64,000 nt of DNA from Colletotrichum lupini. Taxonomy: Eukaryota > Ascomycota > Sordariomycetes > Glomerellales > Glomerellaceae. Of this stretch, positions 33,170 to 46,000 are shown piece after piece. The position numbers were made by a program, and so were the translations under genes. The notes under the pieces were generated by a model. The model saw only the letters and a program-made list of their open reading frames with translations, was not told the DNA's origin and made no database searches. Position 1 is the stretch's first letter; each line of letters opens with the position of its first letter. The stretch is from NCBI RefSeq assembly GCF_023278565.1, contig NC_064672.1, forward strand, positions 2,604,001-2,668,000, given 5' to 3'.

Positions 33170-34164
33170 CGTGTGTTTGGTTTCTGTTTACTTCCGGAGG
33201 TGGAGGAGGGGGTATCGAAGAGAAGTGAGTGGTGGCAAGGAAGAGGAGGATGGAGGGGTAAAGTTAACGAGCGTTATGAAGTAATTCGAGGTTGAACTCG
33301 CAGCATTTCACAAGCCTTTGGACAACGATGGCTTCGTCTGGTTTCTTCTGCAAAACGACGTCTGGTTTGAGACTTGTTGAAGAAAGATGTTTGGATTTTT
33401 GTCTGACGAGGACGATCAACCGGCCCAAGGGTGGAGAGCTGCCCTTTCACTCACACATACGCAGTACTTCGTAGACATGCACCAAGACTCCTCCGAGTCT
33501 TGTATCCTCACAGTAACCGCGAGAGGCTCTTATGTGTGCGACTCTGCAGGTCTGTCCGGCAGGTATCCTTGCATGAAGACTACCCGAGAAACATACATGG
33601 CTTCCCGACTTCTTGATTAGATCGACGAACCCCATGGCTGGGTACTGCGGTATGTACCTTGCGGCGGCGCTGCAGCCGAGCTACGTCTCCTCGCAGACCG
33701 AGCTGGATCATGAATGGACTGCGCTGCCGCTGCGGAGAGCAAGCGGAGGAGGGTAAAGCGGGAAAAAAAAGCCTGTGAAAGAGAAAGGGCGTGCATATTG
33801 TTTCTCGCCCCGGGAACCACCAGACACACCAGTCAGTTTCTTGCGATGCTCATTGATGGGAAGGGCAGATGCGAGCCACAACGGCGCAACGTGCCTAATC
33901 CATGGAGCCGTCCGGGTGGGTATAGCAGAAATGGGCTGTGTAATGTGTGACTTTGTGTCCGTATGTGTGTGTGAAAGAACGGAGTATCTGGTACGCTGGT
34001 ACGAATACTGGTCGTTGATTCCGGCCAACTCGACTTCGGCGCGAACGAATGGGCCTGACTAAACAACCTAGGAACCACCAAAGGAACCTAGCATAGGTAT
34101 GCTGCATGCAGAACTATTGCGACTGTACCACAAAGTCAGCGTTCTGGGAACTTTGGGAGAGCCA

Positions 34165-34185
34165 CAGAGAGAGAGAGAGAGAGAG
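34165..34185. repeat. (AG)n dinucleotide tract
   Basis: About ten AG units on the + strand in the NRPS/GNAT promoter region. Confidence 0.8.
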
Positions 34186-34354
34186 TGAGGGACGTCAGAT
34201 GCGAACGAGTTGAGCACACCCTCGCAGCACCAATGAGGCAAGAGTTTCATGACGGGTCCCCTTGAGCTAAGGCGCCATCTCATCATACGTTCTCGTGGTT
34301 CTGGACGGGAGGGAAAAAAGGTACACTACTGGGAGGAGTGAAGGAGGGAAAAAA

Positions 34355-34378
34355 GAGAGAGAGAGAGAGAGAGAGAGG
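34355..34378. repeat. (AG)n dinucleotide tract
   Basis: A second AG run, about twelve units, roughly 190 bases from the first. Confidence 0.8.
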
Positions 34379-34807
34379 CAAGGGGGTTGATGTGGGAGGG
34401 GAGGGGCGTGTGATGATGTCGTGGGTCCTTCCTCCGATGCGACCTTACGAAAAAGAGAAGCGAAGCAGGAGCTTTGGGGGGAGCTGGGAGGGTGCGAGGT
34501 ACAAAGATACCTGACCGGTACCTGACCGGGGGTGTGGGGCCTCAAAGACGGATCTGATTAGGAGCGCCAAGGGGGCGTGTCCCGCTTGTGGGCCGGCAGG
34601 CCTGAGGCGAGAGCCGGGAGGACATCGGCCCTCATTTCTGCAGCAGAATTTTTTCCCTCAAATTGCCAGACTCTTCAATTATTATCCGCCATCCTCTCAT
34701 GCTCAAGTTATCCACTAATTGGCACAAACAGGGTGGGTTTGCTGTCTCGCGGCCTCGCCTGACGGTGACACACGCAAAGAGAAAAAGCGCCGGCTCGAGA
34801 GACGCGG

Positions 34808-34816
34808 ATCTGATAA
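34808..34816 (+). promoter_or_regulatory. Iron-GATA motif ATCTGATAA
   Basis: Exact ATCWGATAA match with the extended 5' G (GATCTGATAA). It sits between the divergent NRPS (ATG 1.6 kb away) and GNAT (ATG 1.0 kb away) genes, so it could serve both. Confidence 0.7.
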
Positions 34817-35853
34817 CTTTAACGCGTCCATCTCCCACTCCCACTCTCCCAGGATGTGACGAACAGATTGATGATGGGTCATGCATGCCGTGACCTCTTC
34901 CTCAATCTCGACAAGTGGTGCCCGCCTCACATGTGGAGGGGAGGGGGAGAGCCGAACCCAAGCCCAACGTAGCACTTACTACTCTACTTAGTATAGTATA
35001 GGAGGAAATTGGGCCTTTTAACACACTTCTACTGTGAAGTGTGAGAGAAATCGGGCCCTTGGCTGAGATAGGTAGGCGCACACTGCCACACACACATGGG
35101 GTCAACGGGCAGATGGTTCCTACTCCGTACTCAAGATGGGTATAACGGCTCCGCGTCATCCAGTAAGCGCTCATCAAGCCCATTATCCATGAAGGGCAAC
35201 GCTGTTTAGTTCCCTTCTTGGGCTCTCCCGCTACAGTGCCGCTGGCAGCGGAAGCTCCCAACGGTTGCGGCATTTCCTTACGATCCCCCTCAGGGATTAC
35301 CGAGAACTGCCGCGTCAACCCCCGTGGTGTTTTGTGTGATCACAGTGCTTGGCACGTCAATCCGTCATCTCCTTGCGTCCTTGAGGATATCGAGCCGGTC
35401 TTCGGGACCGACCTGCTCGGAGCTGCTCCAGTTCCGTGAGGGAAAAGTCTTCAGACGAATCCCCAGCCTAAATACTCACACCACCAACGCACTGTGGTGA
35501 CCCGGCAAAAAAGTTCCGTCCTGCTGCGTTGCTTGCACCGATATTTCCGACCTATCGTTTGTCATTGATTTGTTTGGCCTTCGCTGCCGTTGACGCACAA
35601 TTAGCAAAAACGAACGCACTTTTCTTGTTGCGAACGAACCATAGAACGCCATCTATCCCACTTCGGAACAGCTTCACAGACGCGGACATACGCAGAGAGA
35701 CCTCAGGATCGCAAGACAACCAGCGACAGACGGTGCTACCAACCAGCCAGACTACCGCGAATTCAGTCAAGTCAGACTGTTGCTCGCGAACAAGCAGACT
35801 CGCCAATTCTTGCCCTGTGATTTTTGCCCTTTCTCGGCTTTCACTCAGACGTC

Positions 35854-36701
35854 ATGGGCCTCACCGTTCTACCCGCTTTAATCCCCGACATCCCCCAGGT
35901 GTACGATGCCTATTTTGCGGCCTTCAAGGGGTCGGTAATCCTCGACATCCTGTTTCCGACGGGGATTGACGAGGCTTTCCGTGAGGGTCATACGAAACAC
36001 ACTGTCGAGTACTGGCACAAGACCAGCACCCAGTACACCATCAAGTGCGTTGATGTCGAGACTGGCGAGGTCGTCGGCATGGCCCTTTGGGACGCGTTTC
36101 TCAAGGAGCGCACACCAGAGGAGTACAGGAGCCCTGGCGCCGTTTGGCTCCAAGGCGAGCAGAGAGCTCGCGCCGATGAGTTAATCAACCCGCTCAGCGC
36201 AGCCAAAGAAAAGCTTTGGGCTGGCCGAAAATACGTTTGTGAGTGGGACCCGCCGTGGACTCCCACGTCCTCCTTTTCCCGATCCCTTCCCCTTGCACCC
36301 GGTTCGCGCCTTTTTTGTTTCTTCAGGCTTTTCGAGACATACCATGTGAACCCCAGTTGCTGATGACACACGCTTTGGCGTTTTCCCCGGGAACAGACTG
36401 TCATATCATTGCAGTGAAGCCTGAACACCAAAGAAAAGGCGTAGGCGCCCTTTTGACGAAATGGGGCCTCGATATGGCCGAGCTGGCGGGACTTCCCGTC
36501 TACCTCGAGTCGTCTGAAGAAGGATTCGGCCTCTACAAACGCCTGGGTTTTGAAGTGCTCCAAGACAAGATCGTGCACCGCGGAGGGCTAGTGGGCAAGG
36601 ATAAGGACGTTGAAGTTCCTCTGATGGTAAAGATGCCGTCTGCCGCCAAGGGTTTGACTTTCGAAGAGTGGCGTGCTCAAGGATACCCGTCTTTCCAATA
36701 A
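35854..36701 (+). CDS. GNAT-family N-acetyltransferase
   Basis: Predicted acetyl-CoA-dependent acyltransferase of 229 aa. Exons 35854-36238 and 36397-36701 are joined by a 158-nt intron (GTGAGT..AACAG), giving AGRKYVYCHIIAVKPEHQRK. The acetyl-CoA-binding signature is HQRKGVGALLTKW (Q/RxxGxG/A), followed by LPVYLESSEEGFGLYKRLGF, the usual GNAT C-terminal half. The ATG is followed by MGLTVLPALIPDIPQVYDAY, a normal GNAT start. It lies inside the siderophore cluster between the NRPS and the SidI gene, sharing an iron-GATA-containing promoter region with the NRPS. In Aspergillus a GNAT enzyme, SidG, acetylates fusarinine C, so this gene is a candidate for an analogous tailoring step. That is inference from position and fold only; it could also be a generic fungal GNAT. 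Confidence 0.82.
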
Positions 36702-36789
36702 GCTTTTCTTCTCTTTCGTGTGGCTGTGTTGGCTGGCTGGACGCAGTATCCGTACGCTTTTGGACGTGGAATCTGCGATGTCAGCAGGA

Positions 36790-36798
36790 TTATCAGAT
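36790..36798 (-). promoter_or_regulatory. Iron-GATA motif (ATCTGATAA on minus strand)
   Basis: Exact motif with extended GATC form. It lies 89 bp after the GNAT stop codon and 2.1 kb upstream of the SidI ATG, so its target is uncertain. Confidence 0.5.
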
Positions 36799-37772
36799 CT
36801 TACCTTTTGGGAGTCTTGGAGGATGGATCCTGTGTAACGACTCAATGAGTGTCATAGACTAAAGGTAGATGTTGGATGTTCTGGAAGCGCCAAGACAAAA
36901 AGCGCCCAGGAAGCAAAGTGCCAAGACGAAGCCAAGACGAGGCAAATCTGCAAGGCAATCTGAAAGAAAGGAAGGTTGTCTGTACCTGGATTATTGTGCG
37001 ATGGTGCATGGCTTGGCTTGGCTTTGTATTGTATTTGACGAAATATTAACCGTGCCCTTGCTCGCATGAAAAATAGAAGTCACTTGGTCTTTCACCCTGC
37101 GTGGCCGAGGGACGCGCCACACCGCACCCGACGACTGCAAGTGGGAGGAAACGGGATGAGGGGGTGGTACCGTGGTTCACGGGGTCGGGTGAGGGAGGGG
37201 ATTGATGGGTTAAGGTGAAGGGTGTTGGACGATGCCGCGATGGTCCAGTATCAGATGGAATCATGGCGTGAGAGAGACAGAGGCGCTAGAGGCAGAGGTA
37301 CCGATACTGACGACTTGTTTCCTGCCCATCTGCCCACATCGGTCCCAAGGTTAGAAGGTGGATGAAGAAGGGGGGTGGGCAAATGCAACCTGACGTCTTT
37401 GGCGAGGCGAGTGAACGGCGATCGGTGGATTGGCGTGGAGTTAATCTTCAAGGATGATGGAATCTGAAGAATTGTCCCGAAGTCGGAGAAGGGGTGACTG
37501 GGAGGGTGTGAGGGAAAGAAATGCAGCGGGACATTTTCGGGGAACGAAGGTACATGGGTACGTATGTCGGTACGGATTCTCCGTACCTTTTCTTGGTGCG
37601 GTACTGGAGAGAATGTGGAAGGAGGGGTCCAGTGACTCTGTACCACGGGTGCCCTGTAGGGGAAGCTTGGGGAGGTACCTCAGACGATGTGGGAAGCTGA
37701 GGAAGGATGGATGGAAGCGAGAGAAAATTTTGCACGCTGAAGAAGGTGAGTGAAATGCTCCTTCCCTAATCT

Positions 37773-37781
37773 TATCTGATC
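37773..37781 (-). promoter_or_regulatory. Iron-GATA motif (ATCAGATAA on minus strand)
   Basis: Exact motif with extended GATC form, 1.1 kb upstream of the SidI ATG; adjacent sequence adds degenerate GATT repeats. Confidence 0.65.
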
Positions 37782-38886
37782 CAAGATTTGATTGATTAGA
37801 TCGAGCACTGAACCTATCCGAGGTGGTGACAGGGGATGGTGGCGGGTACAGCGGGGTCCCTTTGGCTGCCATGTGGGGTCTCACTATTTTCTGAGTGGCT
37901 GCACCGCTGCAGTCCCGGCGCAACTGGCGATGGAGGGGAAGGAGCTACAAACGCCATTGACCAATTTGAGACACGACCCTAAGTTCCTCCACATTCAATG
38001 CAATCACACATGTCAACTTTTTCAAGACTCGAGAGCATCCTGGGACCTTGGACCTTACTCTGACACACCCACACGTATGATCCATCGCGATCCCACTCCT
38101 CCCACGCTCTAGACTCGCTGTCAGCCCGCCGAATACACACGAGTACGTGACAAAGTGACAAAGTCCGCTCGCTGGCAAGCACACAGTTCCTAACAAGTCT
38201 CGTGGCTCCATCGAACCCATCTGCTCGTTTTGGTGTGTCACTATGTGTGTCCCCGCATCGCCAATCGAGTCGCCCTGTCATGACGCGAGTAGCCTTTTCG
38301 ACCGTTCGTATACGCCCCTCAACACTGGGAATACTCGAGAATACTCCAGGTACTTGTCGTGAAACAATTGCCCGTTCTGTCTAGCCCGTCGCTGGCTACA
38401 TACGCAGGGCAAGGTGAAAACCTCCAAGGAAGAAAAGAAGCAATTCCAGCTAAGGTTCTGCGCCGTACGACTACTTGCGTGCAAGTTCGCAACGTCCCGC
38501 TGTGTGGCGCCCCATCTTGGTGGCCGGCAAAGCAGCACGGCCAACACCTTAACGGGCTAAAGCCCAGCCCAGCGGCAGCGGGGGGTGAAGAGACCTCGCT
38601 TGCGGCTTGCCTCCTTGCTGGATCCAGATGATCCCCGAAAGCCGTTCCTCGGTGACGCAGATGCAGGGCCCTTTAGACATGGGTCGTCTCTGCCATCTGG
38701 ACCCAGGCCAGTTATTTCTGCCATGCGACCCGAGAGGATGGCCGGCGTTGCACCTAGATCGCGGTGACACTTTTTTGGACCTGCCATAGACAAACATTTC
38801 GACCAAGACCAAGACGTTCATTTTGTCTTCCGTAGTAATTTCGTTAAGCAATTGAAGCATTTATTCAGTAATTATTTGTCGACACA

Positions 38887-40783
38887 ATGGCCGCAGAAGC
38901 ATCAACAACCCCGGTATCCGAGCCTTTGGCTCCCACTCAGAAGCTGTCCATCCTCCACGGACCCCGCGATCCTCCTCTGGTTGACCTCAGTCTCGGTGAG
39001 CTGCTGGAGCTCCAGACCTACCAGCACGGCACCAAGGAATGCTTGGTGATTCCTTGGACTGGTGCACGATGGACCTACAATGAGCTCAACCAGCAGAGCT
39101 TGCTGCTCGCGCAGGCCCTACTCGAGATGGGCATCAAGGCCGGTGACAGAGTCGGTGTTATGGCAGGCAACTGCGAGCAATACGCCGCCATCTTCTTTGC
39201 AGTCTCTAGAATCGGTGCTATTCTCGTTATTCTGAACAACACGTACACTCCCAGCGAGGCCATGTACGCTGTTGAGTTCTCAGGTTGGTTACCAGTCTAA
39301 CAGTTGCTGATTTCCGAGCTAACTCCGTTATTCAGAATGCAAGATTCTCTTCACCACCAAGCAGATTGGCAGACTCGACAACACCAAGTTCTTGAGCCAA
39401 ATAGCGAACAAGATCAACGGGCCCAAGATTGTCATGATTCGGGGCGACACGAGCGGATATCAGACATACGACGACCTCATCAAGTCGAGCTCAAGGCAGA
39501 GCCCGAGAGAGCTTCACCTGGCCATGAGCAAGGTGGTGCCGCATCAAGTATGCAACCTCCAGTTCACCAGTGGTACCACTGGCCGTCCCAAGGCCGCCAT
39601 GCTTACCCATCAGTAAGTGCGATCAAGCTGATAGAGGAGGTCGAAGAGGCTAACTTTGGATTCAGCAACGTCGTTAACAACGCTCGTTTCATTGGTGATC
39701 GCATGCGCCTCACCCCGGACGACGTGCTGTGCTGCCCTCCCCCTCTGTTCCACTGCTTCGGTCTTGTCCTCGGCCTCTTGTCTGTCATCACGCACGGTGC
39801 CAAGATTGTTTACCCCGCGGAAGTTTTCGACACCAAGGCGACACTCAAGGCCATTCTCGAGGAGGACTGCACAGCACTCCACGGCGTGCCTGCCATGTTC
39901 GATTCCCTGTTCCAGGCAGCACCTGATGACTTCAAGTCATCCAAGATCCGCACCGGAATCGTGGCCGGCGCCCCTGTCCCCAGATATCTGATGGAGTTGA
40001 TGGTCAACCGTCTCGGTATGAGAGAGTTCACCAGCAGTTACGGTCTGACCGAGGCATCGCCTACCTGCTTCAACGCCTTCACCGACGATGCCTTGGGTAA
40101 GAGACTGACCACCGTCGGTACGCTCATGCCCCATGCCTCGGCCAAGATTGTCGACAGAGACGGCAACGTTGTGCCCATGGGCCAGCGCGGAGAGCTTTGC
40201 ATGGCCGGGTACCAGCTGCAGGCTGGCTACTGGAATAACTCGGAGAAGACCAACGAGGTCATGGTCCGTGACTCTGCAGGTGTCTTGTGGCTGCACACTG
40301 GTGACGAGGCCGTCTTTGACGACGCCGGATACTGCTCAATCACCGGCCGCTTCAAGGACATCATCATCCGAGGTAAGCTATAAATGTCCGTCACGCAACA
40401 ACAGCACAATGTACTAACACAACTTTCTCCCTTCAGGTGGCGAGAACATCTACCCGCTCGAGATTGAAGAGCGCCTCATGGCCCACCCGTCCATCTCCCA
40501 GGCCATCGTCGTCGGCCTCAAGGACGAGCACTACGGCGAGGTCGTCGGTGCCTTTGTGCAGCGCGCCGAGAACGCGGACAAGCCTTCGTTCCAGGAGCTC
40601 AAGGACTGGGTCCGCCAGCGCCTCGGCGGCCACAAGAGCCCTGCGCACATTTTCTGGCTCGGTGAGGACGGCGTGCCGGCCAACGTGCCCCTCACGGGCA
40701 GCGGCAAGGTGCGCAAGTTTGAGATTGCCAAGGTGGGCGACGAGATTCTCAAGAAGAGCAGAACCGTCTCTGCCAAGTTGTAA
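38887..40783 (+). CDS. sidI: SidI-type acyl-CoA ligase (mevalonyl-CoA ligase)
   Basis: ANL-superfamily adenylate-forming enzyme. In Aspergillus, SidI activates mevalonate to mevalonyl-CoA, the first step to the anhydromevalonyl group of extracellular siderophores. Exons 38887-39283, 39336-39612, 39666-40372 and 40437-40783 (introns 52, 53 and 64 nt) encode 575 aa. Seen motifs: P-loop FTSGTTGRPKAAMLTHHN, YGLTEASP, LHTGDEAVFDDAGY, and GRFKDIIIRGGENIYPLEIE with the catalytic Lys in LTGSGKVRKFEI. The protein ends in AKL, a peroxisomal PTS1 form, which agrees with the peroxisomal site of this pathway in Aspergillus. Other medium-chain acyl-CoA ligases share these motifs; the SidI call rests on the overall fit and on NRPS and SidF genes nearby. 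Confidence 0.85.
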
Positions 40784-41109
40784 GATTGCGGTCCTCGTAG
40801 GATATCTTGCCGAGGACGGCGTGGAGTGTGTTCAATGAGTGATACCACACAAAAGTTGTCTTTTGACCATTTTCGTTGTTACTATTTCATGTCAGGCGAT
40901 GGCTTCTGTCTTTTGGGGTTTTGGAATTTGGCTTAGATTTTTTTAGACCCGTAGGATTACTGAACGTGTCGTTGAATTGACTTTCCCTCTCGTCACACTC
41001 CCATGTGGAGTTAGCTTGTGCAAGCAAGTCATCCTCAAAGGCTCAAACTTTGTTTTTTTACCTGTATTCTCAAAGGCTAATTGCCTTTCGTCACATTCGG
41101 CCCCCTTTA
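40784..41109. other. 3' flank of SidI gene up to the element boundary
   Basis: Normal-composition sequence with no gene. CTCAAAGGCT occurs twice (about 41034 and 41069). ATTCTCAAAGG at 41066-41076 has an inverted copy beyond the far end of the element. Confidence 0.55.
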
Positions 41110-41140
41110 CGGCAGACTGCAAGAGGCACTCCGCCAAAAC
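41110..41140 (+). repeat. Left terminal inverted repeat, 31 bp
   Basis: Perfect inverted match to 46001-46031. Its GC-rich sequence has escaped RIP, unlike the interior. Confidence 0.93.
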
Positions 41141-41164
41141 CGTTCTTTCCAATAGACCTACGGC

Positions 41165-44100
41165 CACTATAAATTTTAGGTATTAATAGCGCGACTTTCT
41201 CGTACGTATAAATAAATATTATAATAAATCCCGTATATTATTATAAAGAATTACTTATAACCGTAAGTAATAGTGGTTACGTAAGGGCGGTTATACTACT
41301 TAGCGAAAGTAGGGTAGCTAAGGGGTATATCCTCCCTACTAATTTCTATTACTAATCAATTTCCCTTTCCTCTTAACTAACCTAATATTCCTTAAGTAAG
41401 GTAAGTAATCCGCCTACGCCCCTATAGTTACTTATTAATAATTATATTTCGCTTTATTACACTTTATACCCTTTTCTACTTTACTTTTATTACTATTACC
41501 CAATTATACACGCAATTATAAGTATAATATTCGCAATTTACTAATTAGAAATATTAATTAGGTATAATTAGGTAATTTTATACGCAATTACTAATATAAT
41601 TTTTATTAATTAGTAATTATACTTCTTCTTAGGCTAATATACGCGCAATTATAAGTATAATTATACGTATATACCTATTTATAATTTAATTCTTTTTATT
41701 TACTTTTTTCTTTAGTATTAACTATTTACGTATATATACTAATAATTTCGTATAAAATACTCCCTTTTTTAACAATCGTATACGCTATATAATACTTATA
41801 ATAAGCGCTTAATATAGCGTTCCGGCCCGTATTAAAAATATATAGCTCCTAACGGTCCCCGTATACTAACCTACGTAGTACCCTAACGACCTTACGTCTT
41901 ATAAAATAACCTCTTACCTCTTTATTAATACGTATACCTCTATATAATAGCTTTTTTATTATACGGATTCTTACGTTATTTATAAGCTCTTTATCTTCCT
42001 TTTTAAAAACTTTTTACTAAATCTATAACCTTAGTATTATATAGGTTAGTATATACTACCCTATACTATCTAATATTACTATACTAACTTATATAATCTA
42101 GCCCTAGCGTTAAATTAAGCTTAACCCTAAGATTATTAAAAATAGCCGTTATATACCCCCGGATATCGCCGTAACTCGTACTTAGGTTATTAATACTATT
42201 TAAATAACCGTATATAGTAACGCTAAAACTAATACTAAGTCGTACGCTCGTTATAAAGCTAATAAAAGCATTTTTATTAATTACGTTACTTTTATAAATA
42301 AGGGCTACTTTAATTATAACTATATATTTACTATATATAAATATACGCTCATTACGCCTCCTATTATTACTTATATATTACCCTATACTACCTTATATCT
42401 ATTTATAATTTACTAATAGTTCGTATTAGCTCGTAATACGCTTATTAAAGTCGTTAAGCGTAGTTATAACTATAAGGGCCGTAATAAAGTCTATATCGGC
42501 GCTCTACTTAAGTCTTTAGGTACTATCCCCGCTATATACCTCTATATAATAATAAAAGCCCTTAAATAAATAGCTAAGTAAGTTAAAAATAATAAAAAGG
42601 GTATATATAATAACGTATAGGATTATAAAGAGCGTTACTAACTTATATAAACTCTAAATAAGGAGTAATTAATTCGATATTCTTATATAGTATAGTATAG
42701 GAGTTTATATAGGTATATATTAGGATATAGTACGGTTAGGCTTAATACCTAGGTAATAAGGCCCCTACGGAGTCGTAAGGTACTTACTAGTTATAAACTA
42801 AAGTATATGCGCTTAGTTTAGCCCGTAAAAGGCCGTAACTAACTATATAAAGGCTCCCCCTAAAGTTCAACGTTTCTAATAAAATTACAGAACTTTTATT
42901 TATCGTATATTATTATTATATACTTTTCTATCCTTTTTAGCGTTATAGATCCCCGTAAGCGTCTATATTTCTATATATATACTTATAAAACCTTATAAGT
43001 AAAAGAATACCCCTATATATTGCTATAATTATATATAAATATTTACCCCTTACTTAAAATTTCTTTCTTAGTTTCTTACTTTATATATTACTACTTTCTT
43101 AGAATAATATAACTACATATTAATTTTTTATTATATTGAACGATAATTATTATAAAGTTAGAGAGTAATTAGACTTATAATATAATCATTATACATATTT
43201 TTACAATTTTTAGTACTAGAATTATAAAACGAACTTTCGAACGTCAACTTACGAAATAGGACTTATAACGAAAAGAGCGTACGGTCTTTTCTAAGGATCT
43301 ATTAATTCGTATTTAAGAATTATTTTTCTAATAATACTTAAATAATAAAGATATCCTTTTTTAACTCTAGTCTAAAGGATTTATAATTACGGCTATAGGA
43401 TTATTAATACTTCGTTAATAAAATTAGCTTTAGTAATAATAAATACTAAAATAGCTCGTAATTATATAATAATAATTAAAAAAGTTCTTTTTTAATATAT
43501 TAGAGGTTACTTATCGTACTAAAGGGTACGGTAAAGAGTATTTTTATATATAAGTTCGCTAATAAGCTTATATTATTAACTAAAATAAACTATACCTTAT
43601 ATATTACAAAACCTTTTTATAATAAGTTTAAAATCAGTTAAGTAAGATAAGGTATTGTTATAAAGGGTTTACGACTCCTAGACTAAATTATATTTAGTTT
43701 TTAAATATATATAATAAGCTTTTACTATTTAGATTTAAGATCTATACTAGTATTAATATTTATTCGCAGTTTATTATATAGTTCTATATAGGGGTTTTTA
43801 CTTATACGTCCCGGAATATACTTATATAATATCTTACTGTTATTTAATAACGGGGATTTATATTATTACGAGTTCGTTTAGACCGAGGGAAAAAAACCGT
43901 TCTTATGTCTAGTATTTATTACTACCTTTTATAATACCGTTTAATAATAAAAAGTCTAATTATATTCCGTAATTATTAGATCTTTAGTAAAAGTATTTAT
44001 AACGTTAAGATTAAGAGTTAGTAAAATCGTCTTTATTAAAGTAGATTAGTATATTAGCGGGTAAGTAATATATATCTTAGTATATATAAGTATACTTACG

Positions 44101-45945
44101 TTTATAAAAATACTTCTAACTACTTAAGTTCTAAGGGCTATTCTATATAAATATACTCTCTAACTAGATTATATTTCTATTTACGTATATACTACTAATT
44201 CGTTCTAATTTTATTAACTTCGTATAAATTTAGAACTCTTATCGAATTCGTTGTTAAAAAGGTCGCCCTTACGTTATTTTTAGTTAACTATAGTAACTAT
44301 ACTATTAACTTACGTTACGAACTGTATAAGACTTTATATAGCTGATTAACTAAAACTAAGTTTAATAACTATTAAACGCTATTTAGAATAATAATAATCT
44401 AAACGCATATTTTCTTTAAGCTACTTTATAAATTTATACCTTAATTATTAAGGGCTCCCTAATTATATTAGCTAAAAGTACGAAGTTTAGTAAGGCTAAT
44501 TATCTTTATTTTAAAGCGTATTAATATTTTTATATTTATCTAAAGTAATATATACGCAATAAGCTCTAATTAGAAATTACTTTACTTAGTAAACTATAGG
44601 GCGGTATTATATAAGTTAAGTAGAGATTAGAAGACTTTAGAATTAATTTTAAAATATTAAATAGCTTCGTAATTATAAGCGATACTAAGGATAAAAAGGA
44701 ATTATAAATATAATTATAATTTACTTTAAATTATTTATTAACGAGAATGCTCGTTTCTATCCTTATAATATACTAAGTTATTTACTATTATAAACTTTAT
44801 TTTCTTATCGAACTACTATAATCTCGTCTTTCTTATCGTTTTTATCCTTTTTAACCTTTTTCTTAGCCTTTACCTCCTTCTTAACGATCTTCTTTTCTTA
44901 CTTAACTAATAATTCCTCCTTAATCTTTATCGTTAGTTTAATACTAATACTTATTAAAAGCCGTATTTTCGGAACATTTCTATACGTCGATTTGCTTAAA
45001 GTTTTAGTTATAATTAGCTTTATACGACCTTTTCCCTTCTTTACTAACTAAGGTTTAATAACTAGTAACTTAATTCTAGTTTAAAAAATAATAAAAAGTT
45101 AATAATTATCTTTTTTATATAAGATCGTAGCTTTAAAAAGGAATCTCTCTAAATTTATAACTTCGTACACTACTTTATGGTACTCTAAAATATTATAAGG
45201 ATTCTTTATATTAATTAGAAATACTATCTACTCTATTAAAAAAATTTACTAATTTATTATAAAATATAAAATAATAAATCGTATTATATTTTAATATAAA
45301 ATAAACGTCGAGAAGTAATTAAACTAAACTTTCTTAATAAACTTCTTAATAATTTAGATATTAATATAAGTCGTTACTTAGAAACTATTAAGTTCGTTTT
45401 TAAAAAAGGATGTGTTATATAATATAATAGAGATATTAATTATTAATAATTACTTTAGCTCTTTTTTCGTTTATTAAATACTTCGTTCCCGCTCCTTTAA
45501 GCCTATAAAAAGAGATTTTATTAATATCGAGGCTTATATATTTATACGTTCTTATTATATAAAAAGGGTAGAGCCTATATAAGTATTATTATTAATTAGT
45601 CGTTTTAGAATAGCTTTATAAAGAGGTATCGTAAGGTCGATTAGTTTAGTAACGTCTTATATAGAGACTAGAAGTTATTATAAATTTATATTATAATATT
45701 TATAAGCGAGCTATTAGTTTAATAACTTAAGTAAAAAGTGATTTTTATTTATAAGAGGGTAAAAAGTAGTAGTTATTTTTATAATAAAATTATAAAAAAA
45801 AGAAAAACTTTTATATTAGGGTACGATATTACGTAATTTTATATACCGCTATACGGTCTAATATATTATAAAATTAAAATATCTCTTAAGTTATAAATCT
45901 TTATAACCCCTATTTATAAGTTATTATACTAATCTAGACCCTATC
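41165..45945. other. AT-rich RIP block
   Basis: About 4.8 kb with no open frame of note on either strand. Most 60-base rows hold zero or one CA or TG, while TA is very frequent and CG persists. This fits C-to-T change at CpA on both strands rather than general CpG deamination. Such blocks are typically heterochromatic in related fungi (inference). Confidence 0.9.
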
Positions 45946-46000
45946 CTGGGTAGTGGGGTGACCGTAAAATACGATTTCTGCTTTGATATATAAAAAAAGT

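Larger units (their letters stand above)
33170..35853. other. Divergent promoter region of NRPS and GNAT genes, 2.7 kb
   Basis: No gene recognised on either strand. It contains one exact iron-GATA motif, a near match ATCTGATTA at 34552-34560, and two (AG)n tracts. Confidence 0.5.
36702..38886. other. Intergenic region upstream of the SidI gene, 2.2 kb
   Basis: No gene recognised. It carries two exact iron-GATA motifs. The last ~100 bases before the ATG are AT-rich, consistent with a leader. Confidence 0.5.

Noticed and set aside
34552..34560. ATCTGATTA counted as an iron-GATA motif
   Set aside because: The core reads GATT, not GATA, so it is listed only as a near match.
41165..45945. AT-rich block as centromere or CRISPR-like array
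   Set aside because: It is bounded by TIRs, too short for a centromere, shows RIP dinucleotide bias, and has no regular repeats.
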